Shown here piece after piece: positions 1 through 6,407 of a stretch of DNA of 6,408 nt. Numbering within the stretch: position 1 is the first letter of the stretch; every line of letters starts with the position of its first letter. The notes beneath the pieces were generated by a model. The model made no database searches. It saw nothing but the letters and a program-made list of their open reading frames with translations, and had not been told where the DNA came from. Source of the stretch: an uncultured Actinomyces sp. (GTDB lineage: Bacteria; Actinomycetota; Actinomycetes; Actinomycetales; Actinomycetaceae); assembly GCA_937926415.1 (NCBI GenBank), contig CALBAF010000284.1, forward strand, positions 1 through 6,408. Reading direction: 5' to 3'. The position numbers and the translations under genes were made by a program.

Positions 1-1
1 G

Positions 2-301
2 ATCGACCAGGACCCGCCGGAGCGCGCCACGACCGATACCGGCGTTATCGACCTGTCCGGTATCCGCGGTGGTCGCACGCTGCCGTCGCGCCGCGCCCTG
101 CGCGAGGCCCGCAACAACGGCGAGCAGGTCGTCGTGGTGGACGGCCAGGAATTCAACACGGGTCTCATCCCGGTGACGCGTCCTCGGGGCGCTGAGCAGG
201 CTCCCGCGCCGACGTCGGCACCCGATGATGACGCATCCTCGACGGGCGGCTGGACCTCGATCATGTCCGGCTGGCTGAAGGACCGCCAGGAAGGTAAGTG
301 A
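2..301 (+). CDS. C-terminal part of an unrecognised protein (5' end outside window)
   Basis: An open frame enters from the left edge and runs for 99 residues to a TGA at 299-301. I do not recognise the family. The visible part begins with a polar, charged stretch, then has DLSGIRGGRTLPSRRALREA (residues 18-37), a short hydrophobic strand-like VVVVDGQEF, an Ala/Pro/Asp-rich linker, and the tail GWTSIMSGWLKDRQEGK. No membrane segment or catalytic motif is visible. The 'SRRALREA' type of charged stretch is common in low-complexity parts of actinobacterial proteins and is not diagnostic. The stop codon overlaps the ATG of the following lipoprotein gene (TGATG), so the two are probably translationally coupled and may act together. 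The frame is real because it has actinobacterial codon use and carries the downstream gene's Shine-Dalgarno site just before its stop. Confidence 0.75.
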   Translation: MDQDPPERATTDTGVIDLSGIRGGRTLPSRRALREARNNGEQVVVVDGQEFNTGLIPVTRPRGAEQAPAPTSAPDDDASSTGGWTSIMSGWLKDRQEGK

Positions 302-1299
302 TGAAACGACGCACCCTCGCCGCCGCTGCGGCCGCCCTGCTGATGACTTCCGCGCTGGGGATGAGCGCGTGTTCGAACGAGATCGTCGCCCAGTCGGGTG
401 ATGAGGCGCAGAGTGCCGCGAACCTCGACCTCGAACGCATCTCGTCCGTGCTCGATGCGACCGGTAAGGCCATGACGACGGCCGACGAGTCGCTGAACGC
501 CCAGGACCTGTCCGGACGCGTCTCCCAGGGAGCCCTGGCATACCGTACAGCTCAGTACGCGTACGCCAAGGCCTCGGGCCAGACCCCGCAAGCCCTGGAC
601 TTCACGCCTGCCTCGCTGGCCATCACGAACTCCGACTCCTGGCCTCGCGCGATCTTCAACATCTCCGAGTCCTCCTCGACGGCCCTGCCCGTGGTGCAGG
701 TCTACGTGCAGGATTCCGCGCGTTCGGACTACCAGCTGACGAACTACGCTCGTCTCCTGGGCGGCACCCAGCTGACCCTGCCCCCCGTGGGAACCGGCTC
801 GGCCTACGTCACCGGTACCTCCGAGGGCTTCACGGTGAGCCCCGAGGCGGCGCTCGCTCAGTACATCACGATGCTGAACTCGGGCTCCCAGGACACCGCG
901 CAGTTCGTCGCCGACGACTTCACGAAGACCTACCTGTCGAACGTCAGTGATCTGAACTCCTCGGTGAGCGCTGCCGGTAGCGTGACGGCCGCGGCGACCG
1001 CGACTGACTACCCGATCTCCGGCCTTGTTCTCCAGGATGGCTCGGCTCTCGTTGCAGCCAACTTCAAGTTCACGCTGACCTACCAGCGCACGGTCGCGGG
1101 CGCGACCATGAACCTGGGTGGTAAGACGGCGACGATGAGTGCGGACGGCACGACTGTCGAGGGGACCGCCACCGCGGAGTACCTGGCGACGATCCTGATG
1201 CGCATTCCGTCGAAGACTGCGGGGGGAATTCCCCAGATCGTTGGCGGCGAGTACACCATTGTGTCCGTGACGCTCGATCCTTCGTCGAGTCCGGGCTGA
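301..1299 (+). CDS. Predicted secreted lipoprotein of unknown function
   Basis: This is a 332-residue protein with a lipoprotein signal peptide: a basic start (MKRR), an Ala/Leu-rich hydrophobic core at residues 6-20, and a loose lipobox M-S-A-C with Cys24 as the predicted lipidated residue. The mature part should sit on the outer face of the membrane. It is Ser/Thr/Ala-rich, with a motif around residues 110-140 (SDSWPRAIFN, then VVQVYVQDSA) and a second half from about residue 178 (VSPEAALAQYI). This two-part pattern loosely recalls an uncharacterised family of actinobacterial surface proteins, possibly DUF8094-like; that is memory-based inference. No enzyme motif is seen. I chose ATG 301 over the adjacent GTG 298 because AGGAAGG (288-294) is spaced 6 nt from it and TGATG overlap is a common coupling arrangement. 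Apart from Cys24 the protein has no cysteine. A strong hairpin follows the gene. Confidence 0.88.
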   Translation: MKRRTLAAAAAALLMTSALGMSACSNEIVAQSGDEAQSAANLDLERISSVLDATGKAMTTADESLNAQDLSGRVSQGALAYRTAQYAYAKASGQTPQALDFTPASLAITNSDSWPRAIFNISESSSTALPVVQVYVQDSARSDYQLTNYARLLGGTQLTLPPVGTGSAYVTGTSEGFTVSPEAALAQYITMLNSGSQDTAQFVADDFTKTYLSNVSDLNSSVSAAGSVTAAATATDYPISGLVLQDGSALVAANFKFTLTYQRTVAGATMNLGGKTATMSADGTTVEGTATAEYLATILMRIPSKTAGGIPQIVGGEYTIVSVTLDPSSSPG

Positions 1300-1318
1300 T
1301 TTTCACCCACAGCGCACA

Positions 1319-1353
1319 CGTCGTCCCCGCGGCTTAGAGTCGTGGGGACGACG
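1319..1353 (+). terminator. Strong hairpin, probable terminator of the lipoprotein operon
   Basis: The arms 1319-1334 and 1338-1353 pair over 16 positions with a 3-nt loop (TAG). The outer ten pairs are perfect (CGTCGTCCCC with GGGGACGACG). In plus-strand RNA the inner part has two G-U wobbles (1329/1343 and 1332/1340). In minus-strand RNA those positions would be A/C mismatches, so the hairpin favours plus-strand transcripts. It starts 20 nt after the lipoprotein stop. The sequence after it (CATATCATCATTCC) is only moderately T-rich, with no U-tract, as is common for actinobacterial terminators. It could instead be a leader structure of the next gene. Confidence 0.6.
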
Positions 1354-1361
1354 CATATCAT
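1333..1361 (+). promoter_or_regulatory. Weak candidate promoter for the cnoX-like gene
   Basis: TATCAT at 1356-1361 fits the actinobacterial -10 form TANNNT and would give a leader of about 30 nt before ATG 1398. The matching -35 position (CTTAGA, 1333-1338, 17-nt spacer) is poor and lies inside the preceding hairpin. If the hairpin really terminates the upstream unit, a promoter is needed in this 98-bp gap, and this is the best match I see. It rests on the -10 and on position only. Confidence 0.22.
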
Positions 1362-1397
1362 CATTCCTAGTAACAACCGTTCGACGAAGAGGAAACC

Positions 1398-2300
1398 ATG
1401 ACCACGCCTGACCCTCGTTCCGCATCCGAGGCGACGCCCATGCCCGCAGACTCGCACGGTGCCGTCGACCTGTCGGCACGCGCGAGCGCGCCCACACCCG
1501 CGGAGTCTGCCGCTCCCGTAGCGGGGGAAGGGCTGCACATCCCGCTCATCACCACCACGGACGAGGAGAACTTCCAGGACGTCATGTCCACGTCCCAGGC
1601 CGTGCCGGTCATCATGGTCATGTGGTCTCCGCGCTCGCTCGAGTCCAAGCCCACTCTGGCCATGCTCGAGGAGATCGCGCGCGAGCAGGCGGGTAAATTC
1701 CAGCTGGTCGAGGTCGACATCGACCAAGCACCCGCGATCGCCCAGGCGTTCCAGATCCAGGGCGTGCCCACGGTCGTCGCCCTCGTCGGCGGACGTCCCG
1801 TTCCCCTCTTCCAGGGTGCAGCCTCCAAGGAGCAGGTGCTCCCCATCGTCACGCAGGTTTTGGACGCCGCAGCGCAGATGGGCGTCACGGCGCGTATCGC
1901 CGTGGCCGCCGAGGATACCGTCGCCCCCACCCCGCCCGAGCACGAGGCACCCCTGGCCGCCGAGGCTGCCGGAAACCTCGACGAGGCCATCGCCGGCTGG
2001 CAGAAGGTTATCGAGCTGAATCCGCGCGACGAGGACGCGAAGTCTCACCTGTCTCGCGTGCGCTTCGCGGCGCGTGCCGCGCAGGCGGATGCCACCGATC
2101 CTGCCGCCCGCGCGGATGCTCTGTTCGCTGCTGGTGACGCCGCGGGAGCCTTCGACGTGTTGCTCGATCTGCTGGCCGCTACGAAGGATGACGAGGAGCG
2201 CGACGCGCTGCGCCTGCGTCTCCTGGACCTCTTCCGTGTTGCAGGATCCTCCCCCGAGGTTTCCAAGGCACGCACGCGCCTGGCGATGCTCCTCATGTGA
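1398..2300 (+). CDS. cnoX: CnoX/YbbN-type chaperone: thioredoxin-like fold plus TPR region, no cysteines
   Basis: This 300-residue cytoplasmic protein has a flexible Ala/Pro/Ser-rich N-terminus (1-45), a thioredoxin-like domain (about 50-160) and a helical TPR-like C-terminus (about 184-300; AAEAAGNLDEAIAGWQKVIE is typical). The usual WCGPC active site is replaced by WSPRS (76-80), and there is no cysteine anywhere, so disulfide chemistry is excluded. The cis-proline loop GVPT (122-125) and the strand QLVEVDID are kept. This architecture is that of E. coli YbbN/CnoX, a holdase and chaperonin-associated folding factor, and of the actinobacterial 'possible thioredoxin' proteins such as M. tuberculosis Rv1324. 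The holdase role here is inferred from the family. The start is supported by AAGAGGAAA (1387-1395) just before ATG 1398, and no signal peptide is present. A small membrane protein gene follows after 42 nt and is probably co-transcribed. Confidence 0.88.
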   Translation: MTTPDPRSASEATPMPADSHGAVDLSARASAPTPAESAAPVAGEGLHIPLITTTDEENFQDVMSTSQAVPVIMVMWSPRSLESKPTLAMLEEIAREQAGKFQLVEVDIDQAPAIAQAFQIQGVPTVVALVGGRPVPLFQGAASKEQVLPIVTQVLDAAAQMGVTARIAVAAEDTVAPTPPEHEAPLAAEAAGNLDEAIAGWQKVIELNPRDEDAKSHLSRVRFAARAAQADATDPAARADALFAAGDAAGAFDVLLDLLAATKDDEERDALRLRLLDLFRVAGSSPEVSKARTRLAMLLM

Positions 2301-2342
2301 TATCGTCGTACAAACGCACAGTTGCGGAAGGGGGCCGTCATC

Positions 2343-2516
2343 ATGGCAGCATGGATCATCGTCGCAGTCGTGTTCATCTTGGTCGTTGTCTGGTACGGAT
2401 GGCATTCCACGCACAACGAACTGACGAAGAAGATTAACCGCGAGACCGACCCGGAGGCCAGGCGCGAACTGATCAAGCTGCAAGGGCAGATCGACCGGGG
2501 GAGGGCAGGCTTCTAA
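2343..2516 (+). CDS. 57-residue single-pass membrane protein, function unknown
   Basis: I do not recognise this protein. It has one hydrophobic segment at residues 3-20 (AWIIVAVVFILVVVWYGW), followed by a charged, probably helical tail (HNELTKKINRETDPEARREL, then IKLQGQIDRGRAGF). Positive charges after the segment predict a cytoplasmic C-terminus. ATG 2343 is preferred because GGAAGGGGG (2326-2334) lies 8 nt before it. An in-frame TTG at 2322 would add 7 residues but has no ribosome site upstream. The gene starts 42 nt after the cnoX-like stop, with no terminator between, so co-expression is likely. A strong hairpin follows it. A real short gene is supported by the good ribosome site, the clean membrane-segment/charged-tail design and its place between a gene and a terminator. 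Confidence 0.78.
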   Translation: MAAWIIVAVVFILVVVWYGWHSTHNELTKKINRETDPEARRELIKLQGQIDRGRAGF

Positions 2517-2574
2517 AAGCTCGCTCATGCCGCTGCGTGTCGTAGCCCGACAGGTAGGTGACGAAGCAACGGAG

Positions 2575-2606
2575 GAGGCCGGAGCAGGAATCCCTGCTCC
2601 GGCCTC
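2575..2606. terminator. Bidirectional terminator hairpin between convergent genes
   Basis: This is a perfect 14-bp stem (2575-2588 with 2593-2606; GAGGCCGGAGCAGG and its complement) with a 4-nt loop (AATC). It lies 58 nt past the stop of the plus-strand membrane protein and 19 nt past the stop of the minus-strand glgB. Neither side has a proper T-tract. Being perfectly paired, it can form in transcripts of both strands. Its location in the only convergent gap of the window makes a shared terminator the natural reading. Confidence 0.78.
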
Positions 2607-2625
2607 GTCGTATCAGCCTACGGCG

Positions 2626-4821
2626 TCAGCGCACCTGCGAGGCGGGCACCAGCCACACGGCGCCTAGCGGCGGCACGCGCAGCGACGCGGAGACCGGGCG
2701 GCCGTTCCACGGGGTGTCCTCGGCGATGATTGTGCCGACGTTGACGACACCCGAGCCGCCGAACTCCTCGGAGTCCGTGTTCAGGATCTCGACCCACTCG
2801 CCGCCGAAGGGCAGGCCCACGCGGTAGCCCTCGTGCGGGTTGCCGGCGAAGTTCGAGATGCACACGACGACCTCGCGGTTGCCCTGATCATCCGAGCCCT
2901 TACGCAGGTAGGAGATGAGGTTGTGGTCGCCGTCCGAGGCGTCGATCCACTCGAAGCCCGTGTAGTCGTCGTCCCACATGGCGGGGGAGGACGCGTAGAT
3001 CTTGTTGAGGCGCTCCACCAGGGCCGCGACGCCGGCGTGGCCCTCCTGATCCAGCAGCCACCAGTCGAGGGAGTAGGACTCGTTCCACTCCTGCTCCTGG
3101 CCGATCTCCTGGCCCATGAAGAGGAGCTGCTTGCCCGGGTGGCTCCACTGGTAGGCGTACAGGGAACGCAGGCCCGCGAGGCGCTGCCACTTGTCGCCGG
3201 GCATCTTCGAGATGAGCGAGCCCTTGCCGTGCACGACCTCGTCGTGTGACAGCGGCAGCACGTAATTCTCGGAGAAGGCGTACACCAGCGAGAAGGTGAG
3301 CTCGCCGTGGTGCCAGCGTCGGTTGACCGGATCCTCGCTCAGGTAGCGCAGGGTGTCGTTCATCCAGCCCATGTTCCACTTCATGCCGTAGCCGAGGCCG
3401 CCGCCGGAGGTCGGGGCTGTCACGCCGGGCCATGCCGTGGACTCCTCGGCGATCATGATGATGCCGGGGTGACGACGGTACGCGGTCGCGTTGGCTTCCT
3501 GGATGAACTCGATGGCCTCCAGGTTCTCGCGGCCACCGTACTGGTTGGGACGCCACTGGCCGTCCTTGCGCGAGTAATCCAGGTACAGCATCGAGGCCAC
3601 GGCGTCGACGCGCAGGCCGTCGATGTGGAAGTCCTCGAGCCAGTACAGGGCGTTGGCGACCAGGAAGTTACGCACCTCGCGGCGGCCGAAGTTGAAGACG
3701 TAGGTGCCCCAGTCGGGGTGCTCGCCGCGCAGCGGGTCCGGGTCCTCGTACAGCGGGGTGCCGTCGAAGCGGGCCAGGGCGAAGTCGTCCTTGGGGAAGT
3801 GGGCGGGGACCCAGTCCAGGATGACGCCGATGCCCTCGCGGTGGAAGGCATCCACCAGGTAGCGGAAGTCGTCCGGGGTGCCGTAGCGCGAGGAGGGCGC
3901 GTAGTAGGAGGTCACCTGGTAGCCCCACGAGCCGCCGAAGGGGTGCTCGGCCAGCGGCATGAACTCCACGTGCGTGAAGCCCATCTGCTTGACGTAGGGG
4001 ACCAGCTCGTCGGCCAGCTCGCGGTAGCCCAGGCCCTGACGCCAGGAGCCCGCGTGGACCTCGTAGATGGACATGGGGCCGTCGTGGACGTTGCGCTCAC
4101 GGCGGGCCTGCATCCACTCCTGGTCGGTCCACTCGTGGAAGTAGTCGGTGACGACCGAGGCAGTGGCCGGGGGAATCTCGGTGGCGCGGGCCATCGGGTC
4201 GGCCTTCTCGAACCAGTTGCCACCGGGGCCCTGAATCTCGAACTTGTAGCGGGCGCCAACCCCGACCTCGGGAACGAAGATCTCCCACACGCCGGAAGAA
4301 CCCAGCGAACGCATCGAGGTCTGCGTGCCGTCCCAGAAGTTGAACTCGCCGACGACGCGCACGGCGCGGGCGTTGGGGGCCCACACGGCGAAGGCAGTAC
4401 CGGTGGTCTCGCCCAGCTCGTCGGTGTAGGTCTTCACGTGCGCGCCCAGGACGTTCCAGAGGTTCTCGTGGCGGCCCTCGGAGATCAGGTAGGTGTCCAT
4501 CTCGCCCAGGGTGGGCAGGTAGCGGTAGGGATCGTCGCGGACGATCGTGTCTTCCCCGTATGTAATAGACACACGGTAGGCGGTGATCTCCTTACCGGGC
4601 AGGGCCGCGACCCAGATACCGCCGCGCTCGTGCGTGGCAGCGTAGGCGCCGGTGGGGGTGATGATGTCGACCGCGTCGGCCAGGTGCGCGACGACGCGGA
4701 TGGTGACGCCGTCGTCACCGAGGTGGGCGCCCAGCACGGAGTGGGGCGAGTAGTAGGAGCCTGAGGCAACGGCGTCGAGGATGTCGTCATTGACCGGGAT
4801 CGGCGTAAGTGCGAAGCTCAT
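2626..4821 (-). CDS. glgB: 1,4-alpha-glucan branching enzyme GlgB
   Basis: GlgB cleaves alpha-1,4-glucan chains and reattaches the pieces through alpha-1,6 links, making the branches of glycogen or glycogen-like alpha-glucan in the cytoplasm. The 731 residues show the full family layout: an N-terminal beta domain (about 10-110; [13 protein letters not shown]), a CBM48 domain (about 140-230; [20 protein letters not shown]), the GH13 barrel (about 250-610) and a C-terminal beta domain (about 615-731). Catalytic residues are present: nucleophile Asp406 in DGLRVDAV, acid/base Glu459 in IAEES, and Asp527 in LSHDEVVHG. All are one residue beyond the E. coli GlgB numbering of 405/458/526. The length equals that of M. 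tuberculosis GlgB. The start at 4821 is supported by AAGGAAAA (complement of 4825-4832) and the family's N-terminal length. The gene lies downstream of glgE on the same strand, after a 164-bp gap with a hairpin, so it may be expressed partly on its own. It has only one cysteine (Cys654). Confidence 0.97.
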   Translation of the reverse strand: MSFALTPIPVNDDILDAVASGSYYSPHSVLGAHLGDDGVTIRVVAHLADAVDIITPTGAYAATHERGGIWVAALPGKEITAYRVSITYGEDTIVRDDPYRYLPTLGEMDTYLISEGRHENLWNVLGAHVKTYTDELGETTGTAFAVWAPNARAVRVVGEFNFWDGTQTSMRSLGSSGVWEIFVPEVGVGARYKFEIQGPGGNWFEKADPMARATEIPPATASVVTDYFHEWTDQEWMQARRERNVHDGPMSIYEVHAGSWRQGLGYRELADELVPYVKQMGFTHVEFMPLAEHPFGGSWGYQVTSYYAPSSRYGTPDDFRYLVDAFHREGIGVILDWVPAHFPKDDFALARFDGTPLYEDPDPLRGEHPDWGTYVFNFGRREVRNFLVANALYWLEDFHIDGLRVDAVASMLYLDYSRKDGQWRPNQYGGRENLEAIEFIQEANATAYRRHPGIIMIAEESTAWPGVTAPTSGGGLGYGMKWNMGWMNDTLRYLSEDPVNRRWHHGELTFSLVYAFSENYVLPLSHDEVVHGKGSLISKMPGDKWQRLAGLRSLYAYQWSHPGKQLLFMGQEIGQEQEWNESYSLDWWLLDQEGHAGVAALVERLNKIYASSPAMWDDDYTGFEWIDASDGDHNLISYLRKGSDDQGNREVVVCISNFAGNPHEGYRVGLPFGGEWVEILNTDSEEFGGSGVVNVGTIIAEDTPWNGRPVSASLRVPPLGAVWLVPASQVR

Positions 4822-4843
4822 GGATTTTCCTTACTCCAGAAGG

Positions 4844-4861
4844 GTGAACCGCTCAGTTCAC
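4844..4861. promoter_or_regulatory. 18-bp inverted repeat in the glgB leader, possible operator
   Basis: GTGAAC-CGCTCA-GTTCAC is a perfect 6-bp inverted repeat with a 6-bp spacer, 22 bp upstream of the glgB ATG. It lies outside the ribosome site and just downstream of the candidate -10 element. That position suits a repressor operator at the start of the transcript, or a small leader hairpin. A 6-bp repeat can also arise by chance, and I cannot assign it to a regulator. Confidence 0.35.
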
Positions 4862-4872
4862 TGGTGTTGTTA

Positions 4873-4878
4873 AGTCTA
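4873..4878 (-). promoter_or_regulatory. Candidate -10 element for glgB
   Basis: On the minus strand this reads TAGACT, matching TANNNT, and lies in the most A/T-rich part of the glgE-glgB gap (an A6 run is at 4892-4897). It would start transcription about 45 nt before the glgB ATG. No convincing -35 is present at 16-18 nt (TCCCTT). A TTGCCG lies upstream but only 9 nt away, which is too close. A promoter is expected if the hairpin after glgE stops transcription. Confidence 0.25.
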
Positions 4879-4938
4879 TCGTCTGACCGGCAAAAAAGGG
4901 AGCCGGGTCTCATATTGACGGGGGTTATGGAGGGGCGC

Positions 4939-4978
4939 CGTGCACCCGGCGGTACGGCGTGGTAGCGCCGGGCGCACG
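4939..4978 (-). terminator. Hairpin after glgE, probable terminator or attenuator
   Basis: The arms 4939-4951 and 4966-4978 pair over 13 positions around a 14-nt loop. At 4944/4973 the plus-strand bases are A and C (a mismatch), but in minus-strand RNA they become U and G, a wobble pair. The hairpin is therefore continuous only in the glgE-direction transcript. It begins 7 nt after the glgE stop. No U-tract follows directly; the first T6 run on this strand is about 40 nt further on. It may stop or reduce read-through into glgB, or protect the 3' end of glgE mRNA. Confidence 0.55.
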
Positions 4979-4985
4979 AGCCTCG

Positions 4986-6407
4986 TTAGGCCTGTGCCCA
5001 GGGCGAGGAGTGGGCGGGCTCGACCTTGAAGACGTGGCCCAGGCGCGTCACGGGGGACAGCGACACCCAGTTGGATGAACCCCACACGTAGGAGCGTCCG
5101 TCCAACTCGTCGACGACCGTAATGTGACCACCCGGCGTAGCCAGGCCCATTTCCTCCAGATCCAGCTCGACCGAGGCGTCCACGCCCTGGTGTGGATCCA
5201 GGGAGATCACGCAGATGACGGTGTCGGGCTTGCCGTCCGACGTGAACTTGCCGGGCATCTGACGCGAGAACGCGATGAGGCGATCCGAGGAGGTCGGGTG
5301 GATGCGGATCTGGTGGAGCTGGCGCAGCGCGGGGTGCTTGGATCGCGCGGCGTTGAGCAGCGTGAACAGGCGCGAGATGCCGATCGGCTCGGCGTCTTCC
5401 CAGCGGCGCGGGCGGAACTCGTACTTCTCGTTGTCGTTGGGCTCCTGGTAGGTGCCGCGCGGCTCGTTCTCGACGAATTCGTAGCCGGAGTAGATGCCCC
5501 ACGTGGGCGCACCCAGGGCGGCGAGCATCGCGCGGATCGCGAAGATCGCGGTGCCGCCGTCCCACATCTGCGGGGTGAGGATGTCGTGCGTCGTGGGCCA
5601 GAAGGCCGGGCGTATGAGGTGTGCCGTCTCTTCGGAGAGCTCGCGCAGGTACTCCTCGATCTCGTCCTTGGCGGTCCTCCACGCGAAGTACGTGTAGGAC
5701 TGGTCGAAGCCGATCGCGCCGAGCGTGCGCATCATGGCGGGGCGCGTGAAGGCCTCGGCCAGGAAGAGCGTGCCCGGGTACTGCGCCTTAATGTCGGCGA
5801 GCAGGCGCTCCCAGAAGGGGATGGGCTTCGTGTGTGGGTTATCCACGCGGAAGATCGTCACGCCGTGGTTGATCCACAGCTCGATGACGTCGCGCACGGC
5901 CCGGTAGATGCCCTCCGGGTCGTTGTCGAAGTTCAGGGGGTAGATGTCCTGGTACTTCTTCGGCGGGTTCTCCGCATAGGCGATGGTGCCGTCGGCGCGC
6001 GTCGTGAACCACTGCGGGTGTTCCTTGACCCACGGGTGGTCGGGGGAGCACTGGAGGGCCAGGTCGAGAGCAACCTCCAGGCCGAGGCCTCGGGCGCGCT
6101 CGACGAAGCGGTCGAAGTCGGCGAAGTCGCCGAGCTCGGGATGGATGGCGTCGTGGCCACCCTCGGGGGAACCGATGCCGTAGGGCGAACCCGGGTCTCC
6201 GGGAGCAGCCTCTAGAGAGTTGTTCTTGCCCTTGCGGTGCGTCGTGCCGATTGGGTGGATCGGGGTCAGGTAGACGACGTCGAAGCCCATGCCCGCGATG
6301 CGGGGCAGATCCTCGGCGGCGCCCGCGAGCGTACCGGAGACCCACGTGCCGTCGGGGCGCTGGAAGGCGCCCGCCGAGCGCGGGGAGATCTCGTACCATG
6401 CGCCCGC
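4986..6407 (-). CDS. glgE: Maltosyltransferase GlgE, C-terminal ~473 residues (5' end outside window)
   Basis: GlgE (alpha-1,4-glucan:maltose-1-phosphate maltosyltransferase, GH13 subfamily 3) extends alpha-1,4-glucan by two glucose units using alpha-maltose-1-phosphate, releasing phosphate. The frame is open to the right edge and begins inside the protein (AWYEISPRS at visible residues 3-11). Family length is about 660-700, so roughly 190-220 N-terminal residues lie outside. The Met at 6290 is internal. Family signatures include RKGKNNSL, SPEGGHDAIHPELG and CSPDHPWVKEHPQWF. Catalytic residues in visible numbering are nucleophile Asp189 (FRVDNPHTKP), acid/base Glu218 (LAEAFTRP) and Asp275 (TTHDIL). 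Their spacing of 29 and 86 residues matches Asp394/Glu423/Asp480 of Streptomyces GlgE1. A beta-rich C-terminal domain (about 375-473) is complete. glgB follows on the same strand. The surroundings of Asp275 differ from the usual NTPDIL. Confidence 0.96.
   Translation of the reverse strand, partial: AGAWYEISPRSAGAFQRPDGTWVSGTLAGAAEDLPRIAGMGFDVVYLTPIHPIGTTHRKGKNNSLEAAPGDPGSPYGIGSPEGGHDAIHPELGDFADFDRFVERARGLGLEVALDLALQCSPDHPWVKEHPQWFTTRADGTIAYAENPPKKYQDIYPLNFDNDPEGIYRAVRDVIELWINHGVTIFRVDNPHTKPIPFWERLLADIKAQYPGTLFLAEAFTRPAMMRTLGAIGFDQSYTYFAWRTAKDEIEEYLRELSEETAHLIRPAFWPTTHDILTPQMWDGGTAIFAIRAMLAALGAPTWGIYSGYEFVENEPRGTYQEPNDNEKYEFRPRRWEDAEPIGISRLFTLLNAARSKHPALRQLHQIRIHPTSSDRLIAFSRQMPGKFTSDGKPDTVICVISLDPHQGVDASVELDLEEMGLATPGGHITVVDELDGRSYVWGSSNWVSLSPVTRLGHVFKVEPAHSSPWAQA

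Noticed and set aside
298..300. GTG as the lipoprotein start
   Set aside because: It directly precedes ATG 301 and would add only one Met. ATG has better Shine-Dalgarno spacing and the usual TGATG overlap.
2322..2324. TTG as the start of the small membrane protein
   Set aside because: The Shine-Dalgarno sequence lies downstream of it, so translation from ATG 2343 is much more likely.
1080..2528. A 482-codon open frame on the minus strand across the lipoprotein gene end, the CnoX-like gene and the small membrane gene
   Set aside because: It spans three plus-strand features and the intervening hairpin. Its translation is Arg/Gly/His-rich low complexity with no recognisable motif.
2538..2552. 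TGTCG...CGACA short hairpin after the small membrane gene
   Set aside because: The 5-bp stem is expected by chance in this base composition and is overshadowed by the 14-bp hairpin just downstream.
3307..4764. A 485-codon open frame on the plus strand, opposite glgB
   Set aside because: It is a shadow of glgB in high-G+C DNA: Val/Gly/Ala/Asp-rich translation, no domain, no ribosome site, and it lies entirely within a clearly real gene.
4888..4906. CCGGC...GCCGG around the T6 run on the minus strand as a U-tract terminator
   Set aside because: The stem is only 5 bp and the T-run lies inside the loop rather than after the stem, so it does not look like a terminator.
5124..6215. A 363-codon open frame on the plus strand, opposite glgE
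   Set aside because: It is an antisense shadow of a catalytic-motif-bearing gene, with a biased Val/Arg/Gly composition and no start signal.
6288..6290. ATG at 6290 as the start of glgE
   Set aside because: The frame continues upstream with conserved GlgE sequence (AWYEISPRS), so this Met is internal and the gene is cut by the window edge.
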